From assembly GCA_034509735.1 (NCBI GenBank), contig JACGWO010000004.1:22053395-22117394 (forward strand): a stretch of 64,000 nt of DNA, read 5' to 3'. This document shows, in pieces, positions 45,662 to 55,935 of the stretch. The translations under genes and the position numbers were made by a program. The notes beneath the pieces were generated by a model that was given only the letters and a program-made list of their open reading frames with translations, was not told where the DNA came from and did not search any database. This DNA comes from Sesamum alatum. Its lineage: Eukaryota > Streptophyta > Magnoliopsida > Lamiales > Pedaliaceae. Position 1 is the stretch's first letter. Every line of letters begins with the position of its first letter.

Positions 45662-47556
45662 CTCATAGCCAAGTTACCAAATTAAGTCTTTGTATAAAAC
45701 TCCAAACATCTTGAATTTTCTATGCATGCTTTATCTATTTAAAAAATAATCTTTTGGAAAGTGACAAATGATTTGGATATGAAAATGATGTTATACTAAT
45801 GAAACTCTTTACCGATATGAATTTTCAACTAAGTTATATATATAAGTGAGCAGTTCATCTAGAAGAGTTTACAACATGAAATATAATTTTTTTTAAAGAA
45901 CAAACTCTTGAAATATGTATACAATCATTTAAGTGTTGAAAATGGGGTCCTTCTCAACCAGTGTGTTCTTTAGCAGTAAACTTGCTTCAAGCGGTGGCGC
46001 TTGGCGGAGCTTCATGAGGTGGCGCTTGGCGGAGCTTCAAGCAGCTGCTTTTAGTAGTAAACTTGCATCAAGTGGTAGATCTAGGTGGAGCTTCAAGCGT
46101 CCGATCTGGGCGACACTCAACGGAGGCGAGTTTGAGAGCAGTGGCGCTTGGCGCTGGTGGAGGCGAGTTTGAGAGTAGCGGTGCTTGGCGGAGGCATGTT
46201 TGAGAGCAGCGATGCTTGGCAGCGGCAGGTTGGAGTGTGAGAATAGATTTTTGTCCATGTGAATTGAGAAGTTCTCAGGGTGTTGAGTAGGAAATAGGGA
46301 AAGAATGGGTATGGGTTGGGTATAGGTAATAATGGGTATATTAGCCGACCCAGAAATTCATTTTAATTTAATGGGTCTGGGCCCGATTTAAAACTATAGG
46401 TCTAGGTATGGGTCTAGACCTATTATAATGGGCCTGGGTATGGGTAAATTTGGCCCATCGACAGGCCTACTCATAGCCAAGTTACCAAATTAAGTCTTTG
46501 TATAAAACTCCAAACATCTTGAATTTTCTATGCATGCTTTATCTATTTAAAAAATAATCTTTTGGAAAGTGACAAATGATTTGGATATGAAAATGATGTT
46601 ATACTAATGAAACTCTTTACCGATATGAATTTTCAACTAAGTTATATATATAAGTGAGCAGTTCATCTAGAAGAGTTTACAACATGAAATATAATTTTTT
46701 TTAAAGAACAAACTCTTGAAATATGTATACAATCATTTAAGTGTTGAAAATGGGGTCCTTCTCAACCAGTGTGTTCTTTAGCAGTAAACTTGCTTCAAGC
46801 GGTGGCGCTTGGCGGAGCTTCATGAGGTGACGCTTGGCGGAGCTTCAAGCAGCTGCTTTTAGTAGTAAACTTGCATCAAGTGGTAGATCTAGGTGGAGCT
46901 TCAAGCGTCCGATCTGGGCGACACTCAATGGAGGCGAGTTTGAGAGCAGTGGCGCTTGGCGCTGGTGGAGGCGAGTTTGAGAGTAGCAGTGCTTGGCGGA
47001 GGCATGTTTGAGAGCAGCGATGCTTGGCAGCGGCAGGTTGGAGTGTGAGAATAGATTTTTGTCCATGTGAATTGAGAAGTTCTCAGGGTGTTGAGTAGGA
47101 AATAGGGAAAGAATGGGTATGGGTTGGGTATAGGTAATAATGGGTATATTAGCCGACCCAGAAATTCATTTTAATTTAATGGGTCTGGGCCCGATTTAAA
47201 ACTATAGGTCTAGGTATGGGTCTAGACCTATTATAATGGGCCTGGGTATGGGTAAATTTGGCCCATCGACAGGCCTACTCATAGCCAAGTTACCAAATTA
47301 AGTCTTTGTATAAAACTCCAAACATCTTGAATTTTCTATACATGCTTTATCTATTTAAAAAATAATCTTTTGGAAAGTGACAAATGATTTGGATATGAAA
47401 ATGATGTTATACTAATGAAACTCTTTACCGATATGAATTTTCAACTAAGTTATATATATAAGTGAGCAGTTCATCTAGAAGAGTTTACAACATGAAATAT
47501 AATTTTTTTTAAAGAACAAACTCTTGAAATATGTATACAATCATTTAAGTGTTGAA
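45562..47556. repeat. 808-bp tandem array, about 2.5 copies
   Basis: AATGGGTCTGGGCCCGATTT recurs at 45562, 46370 and 47178, exactly 808 bp apart; the third copy stops at about 47556. By eye copies 1 and 2 differ at only about three positions (G/A near 46026, C/T near 46120, G/A near 46180), all transitions. Each unit contains the right end of the hAT-like element, an AT-rich middle and a block with repeated GGCGCTTGGCGGAGCTTCA-like words. Small ORFs repeated in each unit look accidental. Confidence 0.92.
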
Positions 47557-48023
47557 TTACAGTATTATACGTACATGAAATTGAATGTGAATTTTGCTCT
47601 CACTGAATCGTTTTCAACAGTAAGAAGAAGAACACAAAAAGAGAAGAGAGTGAGTGAGGGAATAGAGAGAAGAATCAAGTCTTTATGTAGAGGGAGATGA
47701 AGGGAGGTAAAACAGGTAAATTAAAGATTTTTTATTAATCCCAAGAAGTATGATCATGGGTTGGAAGTTTCTCTCTGCATGTGATCACGGGTTGCAAGTT
47801 TCTTTTTGCATGGGAATTGTTTGTCCCTTGGTCTTAGGGTTTTATCTTTTATCTAATTAGGGTTGTTTTTTTGTGGTTGTTTTGCTAGTATTTTTTCTAT
47901 TTGCTTGCGTTTTCTACAGTGGGTGTTTATTTGTTCTGGAGTCTTGTCAAGTTACGTTGTAATTCTTTAGTATGGCCTTGCTTCATAGACATACTACTAT
48001 GGAGGGGGGGGGGCATATTGAGC
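47557..48023. other. Unassigned stretch before the LINE
   Basis: Contains a short tandem duplication (GATCATGGGTTGGAAGTTTC and GATCACGGGTTGCAAGTTTC, near 47751 and 47784). It ends with a G-run and the LINE start; part may be LINE 5' UTR. Confidence 0.4.
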
Positions 48024-51000
48024 ATGGATTCAGTCCTGTCATTAACAGAGGAGGAAGAGGATGAAATTGTTCTTCCTCATACGGCATGGCTAAAGTGGCA
48101 AGATGTCTTTCAATAAATGTTAGCAGATCGATTCTTATCGCATTAGTGAATTTTGAAGCACATAAAAATACATCTATACAACTTACCCGACCAAAATAGG
48201 GTATGACCGTGCGTAGGGTGTCCAAGGAGAGGTTTTGTCTTCTCTTTCAACATGTTAAAGACCTTCAATGAACGATAGGTCTGCTGCCATGGACATTTTA
48301 TATAATTCTCTTAGTTCTACAGATTGGTTGGACGACAATAATATTTAACAGGATATTTCATGGCTGGAGAATGTATGGATGTGTCTGAATATTAATGTTC
48401 TCCTTCCACTAAAAAGAGCGACGAAGGTAAGTTCGGATAATAATGAAGAATTTGTTATTCGTTTCTCCTATGAGAAGTTGCAAGATTTTTGGTACTTGTG
48501 TGGAAAACTTGGCCACATTAGTAGTTTCTGTTATCTTTGTTTTCAGGACGGCTTTGTTGACCTAGGACCCAACTCCCTTTGTGGTCCTGGCTCTCGGCAA
48601 GCGGTCCGCTATAGCATGTTGGGATATTTTCGAAGGCAATTCCCCCGACCTATGCTTGGAATCCTACGGTGGCGTCGTTGGGCTGAGGTTCTGAAGCTCA
48701 AGCGAGAAGGAGCCAACAGGATGAAGTGAGAGGGGCTCATATTTTCGGAAATTTCTCACTGGCACTAGCAAATCACCAACTAGTGGTGGCAGAGCGGGAA
48801 ACAGTTAGTGAGTCAATTAATATGCAGTTGAACTGGTGAGGTGGGTGCAAGAAAAGGGGGAAGACGTTGTAGCAGTTGATGAGAGAGGGGAAAAATTATT
48901 CCATTCATTGATAGATGAAGATGAAGAAAATAGTGGAGACAAGATTAGACTAGGTCGAATTATTCTCCAAATCAATTGTTGGGTTGCATCTCTCCAGTTG
49001 ACCCCTCTCAAGTTAGCCAACTTATGGACTCTATGGAAAACTTACTAGGGCCTAAAGAATTGAGAGCTCACTACATGTGGCTAGCTCAGCAAAAAATCAA
49101 CAGATCTTGGGTTCGTCTATCCACCCCAAGGGCGATATTTTCTTTTCGGAGCCCACTCAACAAAAATCAGTGGATGCTACTTTGACTTTTCTAAGCCACA
49201 TAAAATTATCTATGTTCTGGGATGGGGCATACTGAAGTACAGGTGTTACTTCGACACTAAGCGAAAATATGATTTTTCCAATGAGATGGAAGAGCTTAAA
49301 TTGGGAGACAGGGACGCGATCGTCGTGGCCGTCGGCGAAGGGGTAGAAGAGGATGGGTGGAAGTCATGGGGGGTAAGCAAAAGCTTCCCAAGTCTTTATT
49401 ACCCGAAATGAATGAACGATCGAAAAAAAAGGCCAACTTGTTTTCTGAGGGGTTGAATCTTCTCAGGTAACGGCGAAGGTTGCTTAACAACCCTACTGGG
49501 AAACAGGGGTTGCATAACTTGGCACTGTCACTGGTTTGGGGTTCCGGGATAGATTTTTATCTTCAAAGGCTTATTCAACCTCATGACCCCTTTCAAAGTA
49601 AAAAAGAATAGAAACAATGCCATGCGGAAGGTATCAAATGAGCTGTCAATATGAATGGTGTTTTTGTGGATTCAACTGGGTTAAGTGGTGGGTTGATGTT
49701 GCTTTCGCAAAAGGAATTAATGGTTTCGCTACTAAGCTATTAAAATTACCATATTGATCTGATGGTCAATATTGAAGAGATATGTTGGCATTTTACAAGG
49801 TTTTATGATGAGTCTGACTCCTCGAAGTGTTATGAGGCTTGGGAAGTGTTGCCACATCTGAAGGATAAGTCTACTTTACCATGGCTCTATCGTGGGGGTT
49901 TTAACGCGAATTTGTTTTCTCATGAAAAGGGAAGTTAATGCTACACTCCATTTTTTGTGCTTACGGGATTTCAGGAGAGTTCTTTCAGATGTGGAATTGC
50001 ATTATTTAGGTTATAATGGCTTCAAGTACACACGGTGTAATGGGAGGGTTCATCCATTTACAATGCGTTGTAGGCTCGACCGAGCACTGAGCAGCTCATC
50101 TTGGAGGCTGATTCTTCTTCCTCTGAAGTTACATATCACTGACTTATTCTGATCACAATCTGATTCTTATTTATATGCAACAACAACGTCTACAACCTGT
50201 GTAGGGATGTGCTCAGCGTTTTAGAGTAGGTATGTAGGTTGCAAGTCAGTGGTGGAGGATGCATCGCATTTATGTGCGCTGGTGGAGGGTCCATTTGCAA
50301 CATTACAAAAACGTGTGACTTGTAGTGAGGAGTCGCAATAATGGAGTAAACCAACTTTTGGTAACATTAGAAAATGAATCTGCTGGCTGGAGAAGGAAAT
50401 TGCAGACTTGGAGCTGCTAAATAGAATAGAGAATCTGAACAGTGATATTCAGCAACGTTGACAACAATTGGATAATTTATATGCTGATGAGCAGTTATGG
50501 TGGAAACAACGATCAAAAGCTCATTGGCTGGCCTAGGGAAATCATAACACGAGATATTTCCATACTAGAGCTTCATCTCATGCTAAAACTAATCGCATGC
50601 ACAAATTTAAGCTACATAATGAGGTATGGTGTGACCAAGTAGAGGAAGTTTAGTCTATGCTTTCGACATATTTTCAGAGTTTCTTTACATTTTCAGTCCC
50701 GATTTCCAGGGTCTTACGGGTTCCCTCCTCTATTTTTTCAGAAATATTGAAGTGTTGTTAGCTCAAAGATTACAATTGTGTATTGCATGTCTAATCATTG
50801 TGTTATGCCTCCTGATTTAAACTTTACCAATATGGTATTGATTCCAAAAATCAAGGTCCTCGAGCTTGTTTCACGATTTCGACCAATTAGCTTATGTCAT
50901 GTAGTTTATAAAATTGTGTCGAAAATTTTAGCTAATCATTCAAAGGAGTGCCTTGACACAATTATTTTCCATCAAAATCCGCGTTTATTAGTAACCGTCT

Positions 51001-51285
51001 TATCTCGGATAATGTGTTGAATTCGTACGATGGTAACCACTTCTTGAAAAATAAAAGAAGAGGGTGGGAAGGATATGTGACATCGAAGTTAGATATGAGC
51101 AAAGCATATGATGGGTTGGAATGGCCCTTTACTTAACAAGCTATTACACATTTTGGTTTTCCTTAGTCGTTTGTTGCTCTGGTTATACTTTGTATTTTCT
51201 TTGTGAGCTTTTCGTTTGTTTTGAATGGTCAACAGTTTGGTTTGGTGCGACCTTCAAGCTGATCCTTCAAGGGCACCCATTTTCT
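48024..51285 (+). pseudogene. L1-type LINE (non-LTR retrotransposon), dead and truncated
   Basis: ORF1 start MDSVLSLTEEEEDEIVLP (48024), then the zinc-knuckle region RFSYEKLQDFWYLCGKLGHI (about 48450-48520; C-x2-C-x4-H). ORF2 endonuclease pieces: VDSTGLSGGLMLLSQKEL (about 49670), LPWLYRGGFNANLFS (about 49880), and the ELHYLGYNGFKYTRCNGRVH end of the domain (about 49990-50060). RT follows: NFTNMVLIPKIKVLELVSRF, RPISLCHVVYKIVSKILAN, NRLISDNVLNSYDG and KLDMSKAYDGLEWPF to LNGQQFGLVRPSS (about 51270). RT stops before its second half, at the copia LTR starting at 51286. Many stops and frameshifts. It belongs to the plant L1 group by these motifs. Confidence 0.88.
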
Positions 51286-51738
51286 ATTAGAATAGGTGAC
51301 CAGAAAGCCAATTAGATTGGCCTTGATGTAATCATTTTCTGACAATTTCATTGTGATTGTAATATTGTTATTTGAACAAATTGAGTATTCATGTTTTGCA
51401 ATTCTATTTGTTGTGCTTACTATTTATGTTTATTCTATTCACATCACAACAAAGTCCACAGACCAAACGTACAACCCATGTAGTTGGGCTGCGCATTGGA
51501 TGGCAGCTATGAAACCAACTTCTAAGGTTGGGTCTGAAGCGTTCCAAGTCGAGGACCTCGAGACAAGGCATCGAGAGTCCTATGCAGACTTGGAATAAGG
51601 ATTGCATTCATTAGATGAGTGTCGTGTTTCATCGGTGACAGACATTGGACGTCTATGCAATATTAGTAGGTTAGTTGAAAAGGGTGTCAGCTGACTAAAC
51701 TGGCTCGAGGAATCGTCATATGGAAATCTTGGATTTCC
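51286..51738 (+). mobile_element. Copia LTR fragment (C1-like U3)
   Basis: Begins TATTAGAATAGGTGACC (TG to TA) directly inside the LINE RT and follows the C1 LTR block by block (TTAGATTGGCCTTGATGTAAT, CCATGTAGTTGGGCTGCGCA) until about 51738, where similarity ends. Confidence 0.8.
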
Positions 51739-52080
51739 CTTGTTCTAGCAGTAGATATTCAAAGTCCCTCAAATGGCCGAGGAGCGCACCTTTTTCACAA
51801 CTCCCTCGTCCGACGTTCGAATCGCGTACCGCTTGAACCATTGCGTTCCCACGTGCGGGGCCGATGTCCTCTTATCGCCCGTACGTCTCCGCAAGTCACA
51901 ACCGGCACTCCTAGTTAAAGGACGGCCTGTGACACGCGGCCTGACTGGCCATGCGTATGGCGATCACGCGCGCTAGATGCGCGCATAGGCGCCTGGTTGG
52001 CAGCGCCTGCAACTGTGCTTTCCTGGTCGTGCGCACACCGCACGCGGTCAGCCTTCGACTGCCGCGTAAGTCGTTTCTTA
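51739..52080. other. Unexplained CpG-rich block
   Basis: About 340 bp, much richer in CG than its surroundings (for example CGTCCGACGTTCGAATCGCG near 51808, CGCGCGCTAGATGCGCGC near 51966). It lies between two oppositely oriented copia LTR fragments. It resembles a leader GC island in composition, but I could not align it. An ORF at 51773-51976 has no recognised domain. Confidence 0.4.
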
Positions 52081-53482
52081 TTCCATTTTATCATCATTCT
52101 AAAGTGTTAACCTAGGAGTATATATAGAGGAGGAATCCTATTCCTCTTCAAACTCCAATTTTAGAAGCTTAGTTTGACTAGGATTTTAACCTAGTCAAAG
52201 TCCTAGTAAAACTAGGGTTAGATTAGTCAAACCAATCTTGGCCATCCATCTCTCCTCTTTAATCTCAACCATCCATTTATTTTATGGAATATTTAAATCC
52301 CATTTAAATAATCCATGGGGCTTCTAAATAAATAAAATAAATAATAATATTTATTTTAAGCCCACATAATTTGTTCCAGTAAATCTAATTTATTTATTTA
52401 GTTAATCCCTCTTAATCTAATTAAAGGAATTAACATCCCCGGAAAAAGAGAACCGATTAAATCCAATTTGAATCATTCAACCTTTCTAAATTTCATTCCA
52501 AATTAAATACATTTGATGCGTTTGGATTATTTGTGACTCTTTAAGTTCACCCTCAGCTAGACTTGGACGAATTCCAAACCATCCTATGACAGAAATTCGT
52601 CCGTCACCATGGGTGGCCGTCTAGCAACGGTCCATGACACTAGGGACTAGGTGAATGTTTATGGTGTGAACATTTAGGCTCTTCAGTGCGTCTATCCTTC
52701 TATCTACAATCTCACTACTTAGAATCTAGGGCATGGAAATGTAGGTACCCATTTTCGACCTAAGCCTTGCCTCGTCCACACTAAACGTCACAAGGGTCCT
52801 ACCTTTTTGTTCAGTTACTGTGGCCATAGATTTATGAGGGACGAGTCTCAGAGCAAAGTGCAATATCACCGTCAGCCTTCTGACAGGAGATGGATCCTCT
52901 CTCGGGACCTACTTTCGCACTACACATCTTGACTGTACTAGATAGGGCTTATGACTACTGAGTGACTACGACTTGGCAGCCTCTCGCCATACCTAAGATA
53001 CAGGCACAATGTGTAGGTAATCTCAATAATCCTTCAAGTCCAAGGATCAACTTGTACTGTCGGAACCAGGAATACAAGTCATACCTGACTGACCCTAGCT
53101 GGCTGACCTACTAACACTACATGGACGAGCCTCATCACTTGTCGATAAAATGCGACTGCAGATGCTTAGTGCAAGTCTCAAATGGATTCTCGATGCCCTA
53201 TCTCGAGATTCCTTGACTTGGACTATTTCGGATCAATCCGGAGGTGATTTTATGAACCTACCATCCAATGCGCAGTTTCAATTTCTCGTAATGTGATTTC
53301 GGTCTATGGGCTTTGCTTGTGTAGTGAACATTTAATATAAAGTAGTAAAGTGAACACAGACAAAGTATAAGCTAAATGAATATCACTTTCTTATTCATTA
53401 CAATTTATTAAAACTCTGAAATTGTTCAGACATAGGTTACATCAGCCCAATCAGATTGGCTTCATGGTCACCTATTCTAACA
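52081..53482 (-). mobile_element. Copia LTR fragment, minus strand (C2-like)
   Basis: Starts on the minus strand at 53482 with TGTTAGAATAGGTGACC and follows the C2 LTR through U3 to the TATA box (TATATATA, 52119-52126). The R/U5 part is missing. Flanked on the right by AGAGG and a Tat antisense-ORF fragment. Confidence 0.8.
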
Positions 53483-53760
53483 AGAGGTATATCTTAATCG
53501 TTTTGCCCCACAGACGGGGTCCCATCCTCTCCCTCTAGCACATCATCCTCAGTAGCAGGGCGACAGGTTTAGTAGGCTGATCCTTAGAGATAGGGGCGAT
53601 CAGAGTAGGCTTGGGGGTGGCGACATTCTCCTCGGCTGGCTCCTTCATCGAGATCCCCTCAAAAGAAGCCAGGGGGTTTCTCATCTCCTCCATGGCAGTA
53701 TAAATTATCAAGTCTAGCTCCTCCTTTGAGAGGAAGTGACCAGACATGTTATTTAAAAAT
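53483..53760 (-). pseudogene. C-terminal piece of a Tat antisense ORF
   Basis: Minus-strand frame from MSGHFLSKEELDLIIYTAME (53747) through PLASFEGISMKEPAEENVA. After one frameshift near 53545 it ends EDDVLEGEDGTPSVGQND-stop at about 53497. The ending parallels the one at 1597 (DDVVDETPVDGIPSSAIEKN). It is a third fragment of this protein type in the window. Confidence 0.45.
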
Positions 53761-53815
53761 CTAAGGATGGGAGTAAGAAAGCAAACAACCTAGTCAACTT
53801 GGTACTTGAGACCGC

Positions 53816-53880
53816 TTGGGGGGAGGGGGCTCGGGGGCTCGGTTGGGGGCTGGAGGGGCAAAAGGATCAGCCCCCCCTCC
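53816..53880 (+). other. G-rich tract with quadruplex potential
   Basis: Successive G-runs of 6, 5, 5, 5 and 4 separated by 1-7 bases between 53818 and 53862, then a C-run (53871-53877). It lies exactly at the truncated edge of the C4 leader. Confidence 0.6.
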
Positions 53881-55306
53881 AAGTGGGCTTGGGATCCACA
53901 GCGATTTTTCCCATACCCCGCTTTTACGATTCGCATGGAAAAGATCCTGTGGGAGGTATTCCATACCATTCTCGTTCCACGAGATTCCCAAGATTATTGC
54001 CTCACCCTTTCACATGATCCCGAGGACTCCAAGCGAATCATGTTAATTGGGCGTTAGACCCAACCCAATCGACCGAGCCACGGACCCACTGGTACCCCCA
54101 CGACTCGTGAGACAGGTAGCAGCAGCCCGTTTTTCGTTCATGACATAGTGCAACTTCCTTTAAGTACAATAACGTGCCACGACTCGTGAGACCACGCTAT
54201 TGACCCAAAGCAGCTTCCTCACTATGCCATGGATTGGAAGGCATGGACAAACTCCTAGAGTTTATGTCCACTTTGTCTAGGGTCTAATATTTTGACATTG
54301 GTCCAACCAATGTGAGAGTAGTAAATGACCGAGATCTCAAATAAATAAATATCTACACATACATCCAAAATGCGTAAATAAACCATCCATAGCAGTTATA
54401 TGATAAATAAACAATCCATTCATCCATCATCATAACCACATGCAAAATTAAAGCCTAGCACGCCCCTGTTGGATGATCACGAGCCCGAATCCTATGCGAC
54501 CCATTGAGCCCGCAGTGGATCTATGGTCAATCTAGGGTTGGTCCTATGCTATTACATTAATAGTAACCCAATCATCATGCTGATGGGCCTTGGTCTCTTT
54601 TTATCTTTCTTCACTTCATGGAAAACTCCAAGGGACCTCCCGTCTGGGCTCTCCATGTGGTCCTTCCTTCTTCTCCACCAATTAAAAAAAATAGAAACCT
54701 CACTCCTAATCTACTCTCATTACATATTAAAAATAGAAACCCCAGCGAAAACCCGGGGGGAGTACATAAGGAGGGAGGTAGAATGCCTTATTATTCCAAG
54801 GCAACTAGAAAGAGAGAAGGAGAAAGCAGTAAAAGAGGCACACAGGCCCAACAGAAATTAAACCATACATTCGGTCTAGGGCTCGTGATCATCCATTTCC
54901 ATCCAACACACATAATGACATGATCTAATCATATAATTACAATATACCGACAATTCATGATTTCCAATCATAAATATTCAAAATAAGGAATAAATGAACA
55001 TGTGCACAACGTGTGAAAAAATAAAACACAAATATTGATAATAATATTTTCTCGTTTTAGGAAAACCTTTTCTCATTATTTTAAGTAAAATAACCCCGGG
55101 ATTCCAAATCCAATTTATTTGCCTCCTAAAATAATGTCTTTAGAAAAATAGGCATAATTGAACCAAAAAAACAATTTTTCAGAATTAATTTCAAAAATTA
55201 AAACTGAAAATAATTAAAAAATAAAAGAAAAACACTGCTAGGGTTTTGAAACCCTAGCTGCCGCAGCCGCCGCGGCAGCGGCCCGCCGGCACGCGCACAG
55301 GGCAGC
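53881..55306 (-). mobile_element. Copia leader fragment C4
   Basis: Near-identical to the C2 leader at about 22335-23760. It contains the palindrome pair (54099-54109 and 54178-54188, 79 nt apart), the GCCTAGCACGCCCC block (54461-54474) and the beginning of the GC island (55254-55306). It lacks gag and runs into the gap. The pol and LTR of this copy are not present next to it. Confidence 0.88.
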
Positions 55307-55806
55307 NNNNNNNNNNNNNNNNNNNNNNNNNNNNNNNNNNNNNNNNNNNNNNNNNNNNNNNNNNNNNNNNNNNNNNNNNNNNNNNNNNNNNNNNNNNNNN
55401 NNNNNNNNNNNNNNNNNNNNNNNNNNNNNNNNNNNNNNNNNNNNNNNNNNNNNNNNNNNNNNNNNNNNNNNNNNNNNNNNNNNNNNNNNNNNNNNNNNNN
55501 NNNNNNNNNNNNNNNNNNNNNNNNNNNNNNNNNNNNNNNNNNNNNNNNNNNNNNNNNNNNNNNNNNNNNNNNNNNNNNNNNNNNNNNNNNNNNNNNNNNN
55601 NNNNNNNNNNNNNNNNNNNNNNNNNNNNNNNNNNNNNNNNNNNNNNNNNNNNNNNNNNNNNNNNNNNNNNNNNNNNNNNNNNNNNNNNNNNNNNNNNNNN
55701 NNNNNNNNNNNNNNNNNNNNNNNNNNNNNNNNNNNNNNNNNNNNNNNNNNNNNNNNNNNNNNNNNNNNNNNNNNNNNNNNNNNNNNNNNNNNNNNNNNNN
55801 NNNNNN
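55307..55806. other. Assembly gap, 500 N
   Basis: Exactly 500 undetermined bases, a conventional placeholder length, so the true distance is unknown. It begins inside a copia leader GC island, which probably caused the break. Sequence on its two sides need not be adjacent as drawn. Confidence 0.97.
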
Positions 55807-55922
55807 CTCCATATCTTAACTTCCCTCAACTTTCCTCTTCAACTCCCCTTTGAAGGTTCTGTTTTGTGTAATTTTCCATAAGTTGGAGGATCTTTTCTGT
55901 AAATAATATTTTTCCTTCATCA
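55807..55922. repeat. Fragment resembling 2000-2130
   Basis: Shares CTCTTCAAC, GGTTCTNNTTTGTGTAAT-like and a CTTCATCA ending with the possible LTR fragment at 1839-2130. Only this end is visible after the gap. Confidence 0.35.
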
Positions 55923-55935
55923 CTTTGATTCATGT

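Noticed and set aside
46037..47066. The same 73-residue minus-strand ORF appearing twice
   Set aside because: Repeated only because the 808-bp unit is duplicated; no domain, and the sequence consists of internal short repeats.
55198..55829. Two ORFs of about 200 residues
   Set aside because: Mostly read through the N gap; not real.
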